Assembly (NCBI RefSeq): GCF_000146185.1 | Contig: NC_012780.1 | Coordinates: 124,001-188,000, forward strand | Direction: 5' to 3' | Length of the DNA stretch: 64,000 nucleotides | From: [Eubacterium] eligens ATCC 27750 | GTDB taxonomy: Bacteria > Bacillota > Clostridia > Lachnospirales > Lachnospiraceae | Shown: positions 27,240 through 36,122 of the stretch, in pieces | How the letters are laid out: the number at the start of each line of letters is the position of its first letter | Position numbering within the stretch: the first letter of the stretch is position 1 | The notes under the pieces: model-generated | Databases searched by the model: none | What the model was told of the DNA's origin: nothing | The model's input: only the letters and a program-made list of their open reading frames with translations | Program-made: the position numbers and the translations under genes

Positions 27240-27865
27240 CTGCGCCACTCTTTATCATCATCTGCTGCCATATAAAACAATGCGTTCATAATTGCCGCCG
27301 CAACATTGCTTCCGCCTTTTCTGCCTCTTGCAACTATATATGGCATACCGCTTTCAATTATTTCTTCTTTTGCCTCAACTACATTTACAAACCCAACCGG
27401 AACTCCGATAACCAGTCTTGGAGCAAATGTACCTTCATCATACAGTTCTCTTATTCTCATAAGTGCTGTTGGCGCATTTCCAACTACCATAATACATCCC
27501 GGATTGTCCTTTGCCGCCTTCTCCACACTGACCACTGCCCTTGTTGTCTCACGGCTTGCAGCTTCTTTTGCAACACCTTCATCTGCCATATAACAGTTAA
27601 GTGAGCAGCCGAATTTTTCAGCTATCTTATGACTTATACCTGATTTTGCCATGTTGGTATCGGTCACAATCTCCGTACCCTCACGTATTGCCATCAGTGC
27701 TTTCTCTATAACGCCATCTGAAAACATCATGCTTGTCTCATATGAAAAGTCCGCTGTTGTATGAATAACTCTCTTAACAACCGGCTTGTATTCAGGTGGA
27801 ATATCTGTTGTAAGTTCTTTTTCAATTATTGCAAACGACTGTTTTTCAATATCCATTGGCTTCAT
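27233..27865 (-). CDS. cbiC: Cobalt-precorrin-8 methylmutase
   Basis: A 210-residue CbiC/CobH protein with the conserved catalytic His in RVIHTTADFSYE, VTDTNMAKSGISH and VGVPVGFVNVVEAKEEI, and GRKGGSNVAAAIMNALFYMA at the C-terminus. It moves the methyl group from C11 to C12 to give cobyrinic acid. It follows the btuD-like gene by 5 bases. Confidence 0.95.
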   Translation of the reverse strand: MKPMDIEKQSFAIIEKELTTDIPPEYKPVVKRVIHTTADFSYETSMMFSDGVIEKALMAIREGTEIVTDTNMAKSGISHKIAEKFGCSLNCYMADEGVAKEAASRETTRAVVSVEKAAKDNPGCIMVVGNAPTALMRIRELYDEGTFAPRLVIGVPVGFVNVVEAKEEIIESGMPYIVARGRKGGSNVAAAIMNALFYMAADDDKEWRRC

Positions 27866-27870
27866 AATAT

Positions 27871-29013
27871 CTATTCTCCTGTGAATAATGATTTCAATGT
27901 ATCTATGTCTGGTTTTTTAAGAATAATTTTTTTCTTTTCTGCTGCATACTCCAGTACATCCTTTAACATGGCATTCATCTGCCCTACCGGACACCCCGTA
28001 TCTATTACATAATCTGATTCATCAATCTTTCTGCATGCTGCTTCAAATGTATCTTTTCCTATAGGTTCAAACATTTTTTCTGTAATAACTTCTGATGCCA
28101 GTGCTTTTGCTACAGGAAAATCACAATCATTTTCATAAAGAATTCCCGCTCTGAATGCTATTCCTAAACGCTGTAATTCCCTGTATATAAATACACCTGT
28201 TCCTGCACCACCGGCTACGAAAACTTTCGGCGTTCCTTCCGGCTTCTTTAATTCTGTGCTTCCATACATACAATTATAAGTTCCATGTATAAGTCCGTAA
28301 AGACTGCTTATCCTGTCATCCGTAAATATTTTTTCCGGTCTTCCGAATTCAATCTTTCCATCTGCCCCGACACACATAACATAATCTGCTATTTTCGCCG
28401 CCAGTTCAATTTCATGTAATGATACTATAACTGCAACATTATCTTTAACCGCCATCTCCTGCAATATATCAAGCAGTTCTATCTTATGTCTTATATCAAG
28501 AAATGAGGTTGGTTCATCAAGAACAATGACCTCCGGTTTCTGGCATATTGCCCTTGCAAGCATAATACGCTGGCGCTGTCCGTCACTAATCTGTGAAAAA
28601 TCATTTTCGGCTATATCCAGTGCTGACACTTTTTTAAGTGACTCATTTACAATCACTTCATCTTCCTTAGTCAGTCTGCCAAAATAATTAGTATATGGAT
28701 ATCTTCCCATTGCCACAACATCACGGCATGTCATCATTTCTGTTTTAATTTTTTCCGTAAGAACAACCGACATTATCTTTGCGTATTCTTTACTTGTAAA
28801 GTCACTTATCTTTCTGCCCTTGACATATATATTACCGCTTATCGGGTTCATTTCTCTTATAATATTCTTTATTATTGTTGATTTGCCTGCACCATTAGGT
28901 CCGATTAATACAAGAATCTCGCCTTTTTTTACCTTCAATGCTATATCTGACAAAAGGACTTTTCCATGATATCCAACGCTTAAATCCTCTGTCTGCACAT
29001 ATATCTGTTCCAT
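27871..29013 (-). CDS. btuD: Corrinoid/iron-siderophore-type ABC ATPase with C-terminal extra domain
   Basis: From the ATG at 29013, with GGAG 6 bases upstream, about 380 residues. Residues 1 to about 250 are an Fe/B12-type ABC ATPase: Walker A IGPNGAGKSTI, signature QISDGQRQRIMLARAI, Walker B VIVLDEPTSFLD, switch His in VSLHEIELA. The remaining 130 residues (VFVAGGAGTGVFIYRELQRL onward, then TGCPVGQMNAMLKDVLEYA) form a Rossmann-like domain not found in E. coli BtuD. It energises corrinoid uptake with the neighbouring permease and binding protein. The role of the extra domain is unknown. Confidence 0.88.
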   Translation of the reverse strand: MEQIYVQTEDLSVGYHGKVLLSDIALKVKKGEILVLIGPNGAGKSTIIKNIIREMNPISGNIYVKGRKISDFTSKEYAKIMSVVLTEKIKTEMMTCRDVVAMGRYPYTNYFGRLTKEDEVIVNESLKKVSALDIAENDFSQISDGQRQRIMLARAICQKPEVIVLDEPTSFLDIRHKIELLDILQEMAVKDNVAVIVSLHEIELAAKIADYVMCVGADGKIEFGRPEKIFTDDRISSLYGLIHGTYNCMYGSTELKKPEGTPKVFVAGGAGTGVFIYRELQRLGIAFRAGILYENDCDFPVAKALASEVITEKMFEPIGKDTFEAACRKIDESDYVIDTGCPVGQMNAMLKDVLEYAAEKKKIILKKPDIDTLKSLFTGE

Positions 29014-29038
29014 ATATTTCTCCACTTTTTATCCAATA

Positions 29039-30052
29039 TTACTTTTTCTGCTTTACCATAAGCCAGATAACCACTGGTGCGCCAAATACAGCTGTAACTG
29101 TTCCTATTGCCAGTTCTGATGGTGAAAATATTGTTCTTGCAATAAGGTCACAGAACATACAAAAGACTGAACCACACAGGAAAATCGCTGGAATCGTAAC
29201 TAGTGGTTTTGTTGTTTTAAGTGATAATCTTGTAATATGCGGAACTGCTATCCCCACAAACGATATCGGGCCTGCAAGTGCTGTAACACAGGCAGAAAGC
29301 ATACTCGACAGCATTACTATACACACCCTGAAAAATCTGATATTAATTCCCATACTCTGTGCATATCCCTCTCCCAACAGATAAGCATTAATTGGTTTTG
29401 AAAATAAAAAAGTAATGAATGATGTTGGAAAAACAACTATAGCTGCAAGCTTTACAGCAGTCCATGAGCTTCCGGAAAAGCTGCCCATAGCCCAGTGGGT
29501 AAGATTGGCAATATCTGAATCATTTGCAAATGTAATACATAAATCAGTTATTGCAGAGCATATATAACTTATCATAATTCCTACAACTAAAAGCATAGAC
29601 ATGCTCTTTACTTTATTGGCAAAAAGTAATACATACAGCATTGCAAAAAGTGAACCTATAAATGCTGCTGCAATCTGAGCCCATAATGGCATTCCTGACA
29701 CATATTTCAGCAAGAAAATCATTGTAATGGCAACAAACATTTTGGCACCTGACGAAATACCAAGCACAAACGGACCTGCTATAGGATTTCTGAAAAATGT
29801 CTGTAATAAAAATCCCGACAATGACAATGCACCGCCAAGAATAGCAGCCATACATAATCGTGGTAATCGTATTTTCCAGATAATATTATATTCTGGTGTT
29901 CCAACATAATCCTTCAGAAATATTATCCTGAAAATCCTTATGGGAGATATATTTATATTGCCTGTATTAATATTGAATATGACTGCTGCAACAAGTAATA
30001 TCACAAGCAGCACATAAACCAACTGATAACGGAGTATCTGTTTTATCTGCAT
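29039..30052 (-). CDS. btuC: FecCD/BtuC-type ABC permease, probable corrinoid uptake
   Basis: A 337-residue permease with about ten hydrophobic helices and FecCD family motifs: RLPRLCMAAILGGALSLSG, GPFVLGISSGAKMFV, and GPISFVGIAVPHITRL, the cytosolic ATPase-contact loop. Position between the btuF-like and btuD-like genes under a cobalamin riboswitch makes corrinoid import the best reading; iron-siderophore import is the alternative for the family. Confidence 0.9.
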   Translation of the reverse strand: MQIKQILRYQLVYVLLVILLVAAVIFNINTGNINISPIRIFRIIFLKDYVGTPEYNIIWKIRLPRLCMAAILGGALSLSGFLLQTFFRNPIAGPFVLGISSGAKMFVAITMIFLLKYVSGMPLWAQIAAAFIGSLFAMLYVLLFANKVKSMSMLLVVGIMISYICSAITDLCITFANDSDIANLTHWAMGSFSGSSWTAVKLAAIVVFPTSFITFLFSKPINAYLLGEGYAQSMGINIRFFRVCIVMLSSMLSACVTALAGPISFVGIAVPHITRLSLKTTKPLVTIPAIFLCGSVFCMFCDLIARTIFSPSELAIGTVTAVFGAPVVIWLMVKQKK

Positions 30053-30140
30053 TTTTTCTCCATTCTTATCTCTATTCTCAAAATGACTGCCTCATTAAGT
30101 ACTATTTGCTTAATGTGACAGTCACTTTCAGACATAAGTT

Positions 30141-31319
30141 TTATTTTAACTTCTTTAAGTATGTAAGCTCTGATGTATCAGCATCAGCATTTAACATAAG
30201 ATTGATATCGTTAATCATACTTCCAATTGTATCTGCAATCTGGAAGAAATCTGGTGTTGTACACCATACATTTCCATCCTTAACAGCCTTTATATCAGCA
30301 AGAATACTGTTATATCCTGTAAAATCATTAAGAGTTGATGGCTTTCCGCCTAAGTTCCATACATAAATTATATAATCTGCATCCTTTGCCTTTTCATAAA
30401 AGCTTTCTATTCCCATTTCCTGTGTGCCTGTTTTATCAGCATTTAAATCTGAGAAAATGTAATCTCCACCTGCTATATTTACCATCTGTGCAAGATAATC
30501 TCCTGCATTTCTGACATACAGCTTACCCTTTGATGTAATATAAAATACAGCTACAGATTTTCCTGTTTTTTCCGCCTTTGAAAGAGTATCAACATATGCA
30601 GCCTGCGCGTTAAACATATCTGTTGCAGCATCCTCTTCATTACAGAGTGCAGCATAAAGCTTAGCCCACTCTACTCTTCCTAATGGATGATCTTCATAAG
30701 TAGACTGGTCTAATATGTAGTTAATTCCTAATTCTTTTAACTTTTCTGCAACATCAGGAACACTTGTAAGCATTGTTGAAAATATTGCAAGTGTAGGGGC
30801 ACCTGCTATTATTGTTTCATAATCAGGAGCTTTATAATCTCCTACATAAGTCAGCTTTCCATCATCAAATGCCTTCTTAACGGCATCAATATACCATGAT
30901 TTTTTATCGTAAGTAACCTGGCTTATGTTATCAAGACAATTGCTTGCATTCATAAGAGATGTTACAGGTGTAGATGAAACAAGCATATTAGTCACAGGTG
31001 TTTTTAATATTACTGTGTCAGAATCAACTCCTGATGGTGCAGACATTCCGTCCGGAACCAGTAAAAGCTTTGACTGCTTTGATACGATTGCTGTATCCTC
31101 ATCTCTGTTAGTTATTGTGATGAGTTTGTAGCCACCCTTGTAATAATCTACAGAGAACAGCTTGGCATACTGTAATTCCATTGAATGGTCGTATACAAGT
31201 TCTCCATCATAATTGCCCTCGTTACCTGATTTCTTTTCTGTTCCACATCCACTCATTACAAGTGTAGACACAAGCATTACAAGCATAAGTATGAGTGACA
31301 GAAATCTTTTTTTCTTCAT
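30141..31319 (-). CDS. btuF: ABC substrate-binding lipoprotein, probable corrinoid-binding
   Basis: The ATG at 31319 has AGGAG 7 bases upstream; the ATG at 31325 is too close to it. About 392 residues start with KKKRFLSLILMLVMLVSTL and a lipobox ending VMSGC, so it should be cut and lipid-anchored at that Cys. The rest is a type III periplasmic-binding fold (YETIIAGAPTLAIFSTMLTS, AGGDYIFSDLNADKTGTQ). It is the first gene after the cobalamin riboswitch and terminator, so its transcription should fall when cobalamin is plentiful. Confidence 0.9.
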   Translation of the reverse strand: MKKKRFLSLILMLVMLVSTLVMSGCGTEKKSGNEGNYDGELVYDHSMELQYAKLFSVDYYKGGYKLITITNRDEDTAIVSKQSKLLLVPDGMSAPSGVDSDTVILKTPVTNMLVSSTPVTSLMNASNCLDNISQVTYDKKSWYIDAVKKAFDDGKLTYVGDYKAPDYETIIAGAPTLAIFSTMLTSVPDVAEKLKELGINYILDQSTYEDHPLGRVEWAKLYAALCNEEDAATDMFNAQAAYVDTLSKAEKTGKSVAVFYITSKGKLYVRNAGDYLAQMVNIAGGDYIFSDLNADKTGTQEMGIESFYEKAKDADYIIYVWNLGGKPSTLNDFTGYNSILADIKAVKDGNVWCTTPDFFQIADTIGSMINDINLMLNADADTSELTYLKKLK

Positions 31320-31403
31320 TTTCATTCTCCTTTTCCTTTCTCATGAAGTGATTGGATGATTCCGTCATTATCTGCAGAAAAGGAACAGACACTTGTGTCT
31401 GCA

Positions 31404-31440
31404 TAAAAAACAATAGTCAGTTGTTCTCGCAACGACTATT
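31404..31440 (-). terminator. Riboswitch-linked intrinsic terminator
   Basis: On the minus strand the stem AATAGTCGTTG...CAACTGACTATT (31412-31440, one mismatch) is followed by TGTTTTTT. It sits directly downstream of the cobalamin aptamer and 85 bases ahead of btuF, the expected expression platform for transcription attenuation. Confidence 0.88.
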
Positions 31441-31450
31441 ATGGCTCTGC

Positions 31451-31619
31451 CTGTAAGCCGGTCTTCTGACTCACAGATCATAAGCAATATCCGCCTTCCC
31501 AGAATAAGAATAAATACTTCTTCCAGTGGCATAATGGATATCGCCTCCCTGTATACAGCAGCGGAACTGTTCAGGATTCCCACCTGATTCCCTGAAGTAC
31601 ATATATACTTCGCTTACAG
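31451..31619 (-). promoter_or_regulatory. Cobalamin riboswitch aptamer
   Basis: Read on the minus strand, P1 pairs CTGTAAGC (31612-31619) with GCTTACAG (31451-31458), eight perfect pairs. Inside are the class-defining blocks AGGGAATCAGGTGGGAATCC, TTCCGCTGCTGT, GCCACTGG, TGGGAAGGCG and the B12-box-like GAGTCAGAAGACCGGC. It starts 40 bases after the cbiK/cbiL stop and controls the long downstream operon starting with btuF. Ligand binding should favour the terminator at 31404-31440. Confidence 0.95.
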
Positions 31620-31658
31620 TGATTATTTCGTTATCATCTGGATTATATCCAGCGTTTA

Positions 31659-33191
31659 TTATTCCATATTATTACTAGAAATGCAATTGTTTTTCTTTTT
31701 TACTATAACTGTTGTAAGATACCCTTGTGCCTCTTCAAGTTCATCCAGACCATGATATATCTTTTCATTGTCCATGCCACAATTCGAAACTGCATTTATT
31801 TCATATGATTCCCCTGTTGTTTCCTGTCTGAGACGCAGTGCTGAAATCAACGCTTTCAGCCCCTTTCCCGACTTCATATACACACATGTTCCATCATATG
31901 AAAATGTATCCTCAGGTTTATACGCTGACGGGATAATATGAATTTCTTCATTCTTCTCTCCAAGTGATATCCCAAGTCTTGCTGCAACAGAGCAAAATGA
32001 AGGAACACCAGATATTATCTGTGCTCTCCAGCCATTTGCTTCTGCTCTTTTATGCATGTACATATATGTAGAATATATAGACGGATCACCTATTGTAAGC
32101 ATTCCTACTTTCTGGCCTTTGCTCAAATATCCTTCTATGTTTTCATATATTTTATTATGTGAAATTTCAAGTTTTCCTTCATCCTTAATCATTGGAAATG
32201 GCATGCATAATACAGGCTTTTCCGAAATTTCATGATAAGCCTGCTCTGCTATGCGGTATGCATAACACTCTTCCTTTGACACTGCCGGAATCACTATCAG
32301 GTCGCACTCCCTGATTACCTCCAGTTCCTGCAATGTCATCTGCTTCGGATTACCTGTGCCAACTCCAATACCATACAATATGCCTGATTGTTCATCCGGT
32401 ATGTACTCAAGCTGTGTTACGGCTTTCTGCAAATGTGACAGATACACCTGTCTTACTGCCGGATATTCGCCAATTCCTTTCAGGACACATTCCGGCGCAT
32501 ATCCTTCTTCTTTTAATATACTTGCAAATGAATCACTCTCTCCTGCCATATCATTATTGGCATGATCTCCTGCCACTAACATAAATGGTGCAAGAACTAC
32601 TCTTGTATTAACAATCCCTTCATCTTTCATCTGCCTGATTACATCCTGAATTGTTCTCTTTCCCTCAACTGTTGCAATATAAACAGGATGTCTGGCATAC
32701 GCCCTTAATGCCTGCTCAATTATCATATAGCTTTCATCAGCCGAATGCTCCGTTCCATGCCCCATAAAAATCAAAGGTGAATCACCGGCTATTTCCTTTA
32801 ATGACTCCCACAGTGCCTTCGAAACATCTGTGTAATCATCCACATTTGACAAAAGTGCATCAGCTGTAACTATCTTTTCAAAAAAAGTTCTGCATTGTTC
32901 AACTGCATTTTTCATCTGATTATTCTCTATGCCATCTATTACATGAGTTGGAAATACCACAACCCCGGTTACGCCCTGCTCTTTTAGACTCATAAGGGCT
33001 TCCAGCGGACTTTTTGCATCAATATGCTCATCCTGCTTCATATGATTTCTTACAATCCTGCTTGATACAGCCTCTTCTATAATCGTATCAGGATAAAACA
33101 TTGATACCTGATTCTTAATAGCTGTAATATTCTTTATTCTTGTCTCTGTATATGTAGTTCCAAAACTTACTATAAGAATAGCCTTTTTCAT
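31659..33191 (-). CDS. cbiK/cbiL: Fusion: sirohydrochlorin cobaltochelatase + cobalt-precorrin-2 C20-methyltransferase
   Basis: The 510-residue frame joins CbiK (residues 1 to about 265: ILIVSFGTTYTETRIKNI, FMGHGTEHSADESYMIIEQA with the metal-binding His, VVLAPFMLVAGDHANNDMAG with the second His) to CbiL (from about 270: GILYGIGVGTGNPKQMTLQE, GMLTIGDPSIYSTYMYMHK, ISGVPSFCSVAARLGISL). CbiK inserts cobalt in sirohydrochlorin and CbiL methylates C20, the first two committed steps. It lies upstream of the riboswitch, so its transcript starts elsewhere, probably with the cysteine-rich gene 15 bases ahead. Confidence 0.94.
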   Translation of the reverse strand: MKKAILIVSFGTTYTETRIKNITAIKNQVSMFYPDTIIEEAVSSRIVRNHMKQDEHIDAKSPLEALMSLKEQGVTGVVVFPTHVIDGIENNQMKNAVEQCRTFFEKIVTADALLSNVDDYTDVSKALWESLKEIAGDSPLIFMGHGTEHSADESYMIIEQALRAYARHPVYIATVEGKRTIQDVIRQMKDEGIVNTRVVLAPFMLVAGDHANNDMAGESDSFASILKEEGYAPECVLKGIGEYPAVRQVYLSHLQKAVTQLEYIPDEQSGILYGIGVGTGNPKQMTLQELEVIRECDLIVIPAVSKEECYAYRIAEQAYHEISEKPVLCMPFPMIKDEGKLEISHNKIYENIEGYLSKGQKVGMLTIGDPSIYSTYMYMHKRAEANGWRAQIISGVPSFCSVAARLGISLGEKNEEIHIIPSAYKPEDTFSYDGTCVYMKSGKGLKALISALRLRQETTGESYEINAVSNCGMDNEKIYHGLDELEEAQGYLTTVIVKKKNNCISSNNME

Positions 33192-33206
33192 TGTGAGTTT
33201 CTTCTC

Positions 33207-33464
33207 CTATCTCATCTTTTCAGATAAAAACTTTACTATGTAATCATAATTTTCCGGAATATGCGGAAATGTACAATTCGTACAATCCTTTATCCGTTTC
33301 CCGCTTTCTCTTGTTATATACCGCGGTGTTCCCGGACAATCCTCATAGCAGTTCATGGGACAATAACAAAAAAGGCAGTTGAAATCCTGCCCTTCTTCTA
33401 TCTTATGACATGGGTAATATTTACACTGGTCGTTCTTAAAATACCTGTAGCTGTTCTGTGTCAT
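33207..33464 (-). CDS. Cysteine-rich small domain protein
   Basis: An 85-residue protein with nine cysteines in a spaced pattern (CKYYPCHK, CLFCYCPMNCYEDCPG, DCTNC), matching the cysteine-rich small domain family (PF04071) often found beside or fused to corrinoid-salvage and cobalamin genes. It could bind a metal or an iron-sulfur cluster, perhaps cobalt for the adjacent chelatase; that part is inference. The ATG at 33464 overlaps the stop of the degraded Sir2 frame upstream (TTATGA). Confidence 0.85.
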   Translation of the reverse strand: MTQNSYRYFKNDQCKYYPCHKIEEGQDFNCLFCYCPMNCYEDCPGTPRYITRESGKRIKDCTNCTFPHIPENYDYIVKFLSEKMR

Positions 33465-33760
33465 AACAGTCTCCTTATAACCTCACCAATATCCTTATTA
33501 ACACATACAGATTTGTCCCTAATCTCATCCGGCGCATATGCCTGTCCATAGTTAAGACATATATAATGCGCATGCTGCCATTTATCTGTCATCTGCCAAA
33601 ACGGATATTTTATTATAACAGGTGTATTATACCCTATACCAAGTTCTATGAAAACAATATTTTAATTTTTATGTCTCTCTAAAAACTGTTCATACCTCTG
33701 CACATATTCTTCTGCATTTTGTCGGTCTTGCCATATCTTCTCAGCCATTTTCTCAGCTTG
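33461..33760 (-). pseudogene. Remnant of a Sir2-family NAD-dependent protein deacylase
   Basis: One minus-strand frame reads YVQRYEQFLERHKN, then a TAA at 33662-33664, then NIVFIELGIGYNTPVIIKYP and on to YICLNYGQAYAPDEIRDKS. These are consecutive parts of the C-terminal third of clostridial Sir2-type proteins (E-L-G-x-G-x-N-T-P...K-Y-P-F-W). The NAD-binding N-terminal two thirds are missing; another stop precedes the first recognised residue. So the gene is truncated and also broken by an in-frame stop. The next 49 bases up to the kinase-like gene hold nothing evident. Confidence 0.8.
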
Positions 33761-33809
33761 TTACAGTAATAGTTTATAACAATAGTACAATACAGATGTG
33801 GGTGAATGC

Positions 33810-34400
33810 TTATATTTTTGTACAATCCATTATGATTTTCTGACACATATCATATCCTAACACAGAGCTGTTCAAAGCCAGTGTATAATTGCCTGCCATT
33901 CCCCATCTCTGCTCCGTGTAAAAGTTATAATTTGTCATACGTCTTTTATCTGTGTCTGCCATCATTTTGACTGCTTCCTTCTCTTCAACATTATATAAGC
34001 CCATGATACGCTGTACTTTTTCTGGCATATCCCCATGAATAAACACATTTAACACATCATCCCTGTCTTTAAGAATATAATCAGCATTTCTTCCAACGAT
34101 TACGCAAGGCTCCTTTCCAGCCAACTCCAAAATAACTTTTCTCTGTGCTTCATATACAATATCTTCTATGGACTTTCCTGTAATGTCACGTCCAGCAAAT
34201 GCATATGCAAATAAACCTTTCTTTGGAGATAACTCAGCATTTTCCTTAATATACTCCGGTGATAAGCCTGACTGTTCTGCAATCTGTCCAATGATATCCT
34301 TATCATAATATGTAACTCCAAGTTTCTTTGCCACTTCTTCACCGATAAATCGACCACCGCTTCCAAATTCCCTGCTGATTGTAATAATCCTTTTTGCCAT
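33810..34400 (-). CDS. Cytidylate kinase-like family protein
   Basis: A 196-residue P-loop protein: IITISREFGSGGRFIGEEVA at the N-terminus carries the Cmk-like loop GSGGRFIG, with KLGVTYYDKDIIGQIAEQSG next and CVIVGRNADYIL in the core. DKRRMTNYNFYTEQRWGMAGNY is the late conserved segment of the cytidylate-kinase-like (Cytidylate_kin2) family. True CMP kinase activity is not shown for this group. It follows a MATE gene by 13 bases and is likely co-transcribed with it. A fragment of another copy of the same family is at 48301. Confidence 0.88.
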   Translation of the reverse strand: MAKRIITISREFGSGGRFIGEEVAKKLGVTYYDKDIIGQIAEQSGLSPEYIKENAELSPKKGLFAYAFAGRDITGKSIEDIVYEAQRKVILELAGKEPCVIVGRNADYILKDRDDVLNVFIHGDMPEKVQRIMGLYNVEEKEAVKMMADTDKRRMTNYNFYTEQRWGMAGNYTLALNSSVLGYDMCQKIIMDCTKI

Positions 34401-34413
34401 TTACGATTCCTCC

Positions 34414-35781
34414 TTAATTTAAAACATCTACTTTATTCTTTCTGATTCTCTTTAAAAATACATATCCTGCCAGACATGAAACAACCTCAGTTATTGGGAA
34501 TGCCCACCAGATAAGAGAAACTCCCATCTGACCATTTCTGACAAACACAGAAAAAATTCCAGACAGTGGCAGGATAATGATAAGCTGTCTCAGAAGAGAG
34601 ATAACCAATGATTCAACGCCGCCATCCAGTGCCTGATAAATTCCCTGATAAGCAACATTTATTCCAGCAAACAGAAAGCTTATTGAGATTATCCTCATTG
34701 CTCCAATAAAATATTCTCTTGACTGTCCTGCATTGAACAAAGTTGCAAAAGCTCCAGGAAAAATTTCCGTAATTGCAATTCCTAGAATCATTAGTACAAC
34801 GGTATAGAGCAGTCCATACCTGATCCCATCCTGAATTCTCTTTTTACTTCTCATACCATAAGCAAATGCAATAATCGGAGTGATTGCATCTCTAAGCCCA
34901 AAGGCAAGGAACAATACAAACTGCTGTACTTTATAGAACAATCCATATGCAGTCTGTGCTGAAGGGCTGAATTTCAAAATCAGATTCATCACATATACCA
35001 TGATAGACATAAGTGCCTGTGCAATAATTGCAGGAAGTCCAATTGCATATATTTCCTTGATTATTCTGCTATCCGGTTTCATATACTTTACATCATGTTC
35101 AAATTCCTTATTCAGTTTCATATGAAATACAAACAATAATATTGCAGACGCAACCTGTCCAATAACAGTTGCATATGCAGCCCCCTTAACTCCCATTTCA
35201 GGAACCGGTCCAATACCATAAATCATAATAGGATCAAGAATAATATTTACCACTGCTCCAACTACCTGACCAATTGTAGAATAAAGAGAACGTCCGGTTG
35301 CCTGCAGCAGCTTTTCAAATAGTGAAAAGAAAATAATTCCAAATGAAATTACACAGCATATTCTTAAGTAATCTGTTCCCATTAATATAACTTCAGGGTC
35401 AATTGTCTGTGATGAAATATATGCTCTTACTCCAAAAATCCCAAACAACAGGCACACCACATAAATAATCACTCCAAGAAACAAACTGTTTCCCGCAACT
35501 TTTGCTGCTTTTTTACCATTTCCCTGTCCAAGTGTTCTTGCAAGAAGTGCATTTGTTCCCACACCTGTTCCGATTCCAACTGCTACCATGAGCATCTGAA
35601 CTGGAAACACCAGTGTAAGTGCATTAAGTGCCGCCTCACTTCCTGATCTCATGTTTCCAACAAAGGCACTGTCTACAATATTGTAAACCGCTTGCAATGC
35701 CATAGATAAGATCATCGGTATTCCCATCTGAACCATGAGCTTATTTACCGGCATCTCTCTCATCTTGTTACTTTCTGCCAT
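34414..35781 (-). CDS. MATE family efflux transporter (second)
   Basis: A 455-residue protein with twelve hydrophobic segments. [30 protein letters not shown] and [20 protein letters not shown] at the N-terminal half are MATE signatures; the second half repeats the pattern around [19 protein letters not shown]. The long 5' leader (about 35782-36010) carries two terminator-like hairpins, so its expression may be controlled by premature termination. The kinase-like gene downstream probably shares its mRNA. Confidence 0.92.
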   Translation of the reverse strand: MAESNKMREMPVNKLMVQMGIPMILSMALQAVYNIVDSAFVGNMRSGSEAALNALTLVFPVQMLMVAVGIGTGVGTNALLARTLGQGNGKKAAKVAGNSLFLGVIIYVVCLLFGIFGVRAYISSQTIDPEVILMGTDYLRICCVISFGIIFFSLFEKLLQATGRSLYSTIGQVVGAVVNIILDPIMIYGIGPVPEMGVKGAAYATVIGQVASAILLFVFHMKLNKEFEHDVKYMKPDSRIIKEIYAIGLPAIIAQALMSIMVYVMNLILKFSPSAQTAYGLFYKVQQFVLFLAFGLRDAITPIIAFAYGMRSKKRIQDGIRYGLLYTVVLMILGIAITEIFPGAFATLFNAGQSREYFIGAMRIISISFLFAGINVAYQGIYQALDGGVESLVISLLRQLIIILPLSGIFSVFVRNGQMGVSLIWWAFPITEVVSCLAGYVFLKRIRKNKVDVLN

Positions 35782-35862
35782 TTTATAATCCTCCTTGTTT
35801 TGCGAAGCAAAATCCGACCCCTTTGGTGAGGAGAGGATTCAGCCTCCTTTTTTTGCATAAAA

Positions 35863-35915
35863 AAAGTGTGTACTTATCTCATAAGCTGGACTTACGCTGA
35901 TAAGCTACACACTTT
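35863..35915 (-). terminator. Leader hairpin B with T-run and shared loop motif
   Basis: On the minus strand AAAGTGTGTA pairs with TACACACTTT (10 of 10), enclosing CTTATC/GATAAG, and seven Ts follow. The loop region contains AGCGTAAGTCCAG, which recurs in hairpin A with one change. It lies 82 bases before the second MATE gene. The form is that of an intrinsic terminator that could act as an attenuator. Confidence 0.7.
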
Positions 35916-35957
35916 AAAATGCATTATATATTTTCATAATGTGCGACAGCAGACGCA

Positions 35958-36004
35958 CAAAAAACGAGCAGCAAAACTGGATTTACGCTAGTCTGCTACT
36001 CGTT
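35958..36004 (-). terminator. Leader hairpin A with T-run and shared loop motif
   Basis: On the minus strand AACGAG pairs with CTCGTT with inner CAG/CTG and ACT/AGT pairs, and the stem ends in TTTTTTG. The 11-base apical loop is AGCGTAAATCC. A second small hairpin (GTGCG/CGCAC, 35941-35958) follows. The stems of hairpins A and B are unrelated while the loops match, which suggests the loop is what is conserved. Confidence 0.65.
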
Positions 36005-36122
36005 TAGAAGTTATTATATTTTTCTTTTTGAAAATTGTCAAACAAAAATTATCTTAACCCTGCCAGATATGTACGATCAAAATGTGCCATATTCTGTTTG
36101 CCAATAAATGCTCGCAATGCGA

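Noticed and set aside
31383..31402. Perfect palindrome CAGACACTTGTGTCTG near the riboswitch
   Set aside because: No T-run follows, so it was not called a terminator. It may be a leader stem or protein site, but nothing more supports it.
31222..31413. Short minus-strand frame overlapping the riboswitch terminator and btuF start
   Set aside because: It lies in the leader RNA and another frame of btuF, with no ribosome site.
35863..36004. Guanidine-II (mini-ykkC) riboswitch for the paired hairpins before the MATE gene
   Set aside because: Guanidine-II hairpins have ACGR tetraloops; these loops are 11 bases long with a different sequence.
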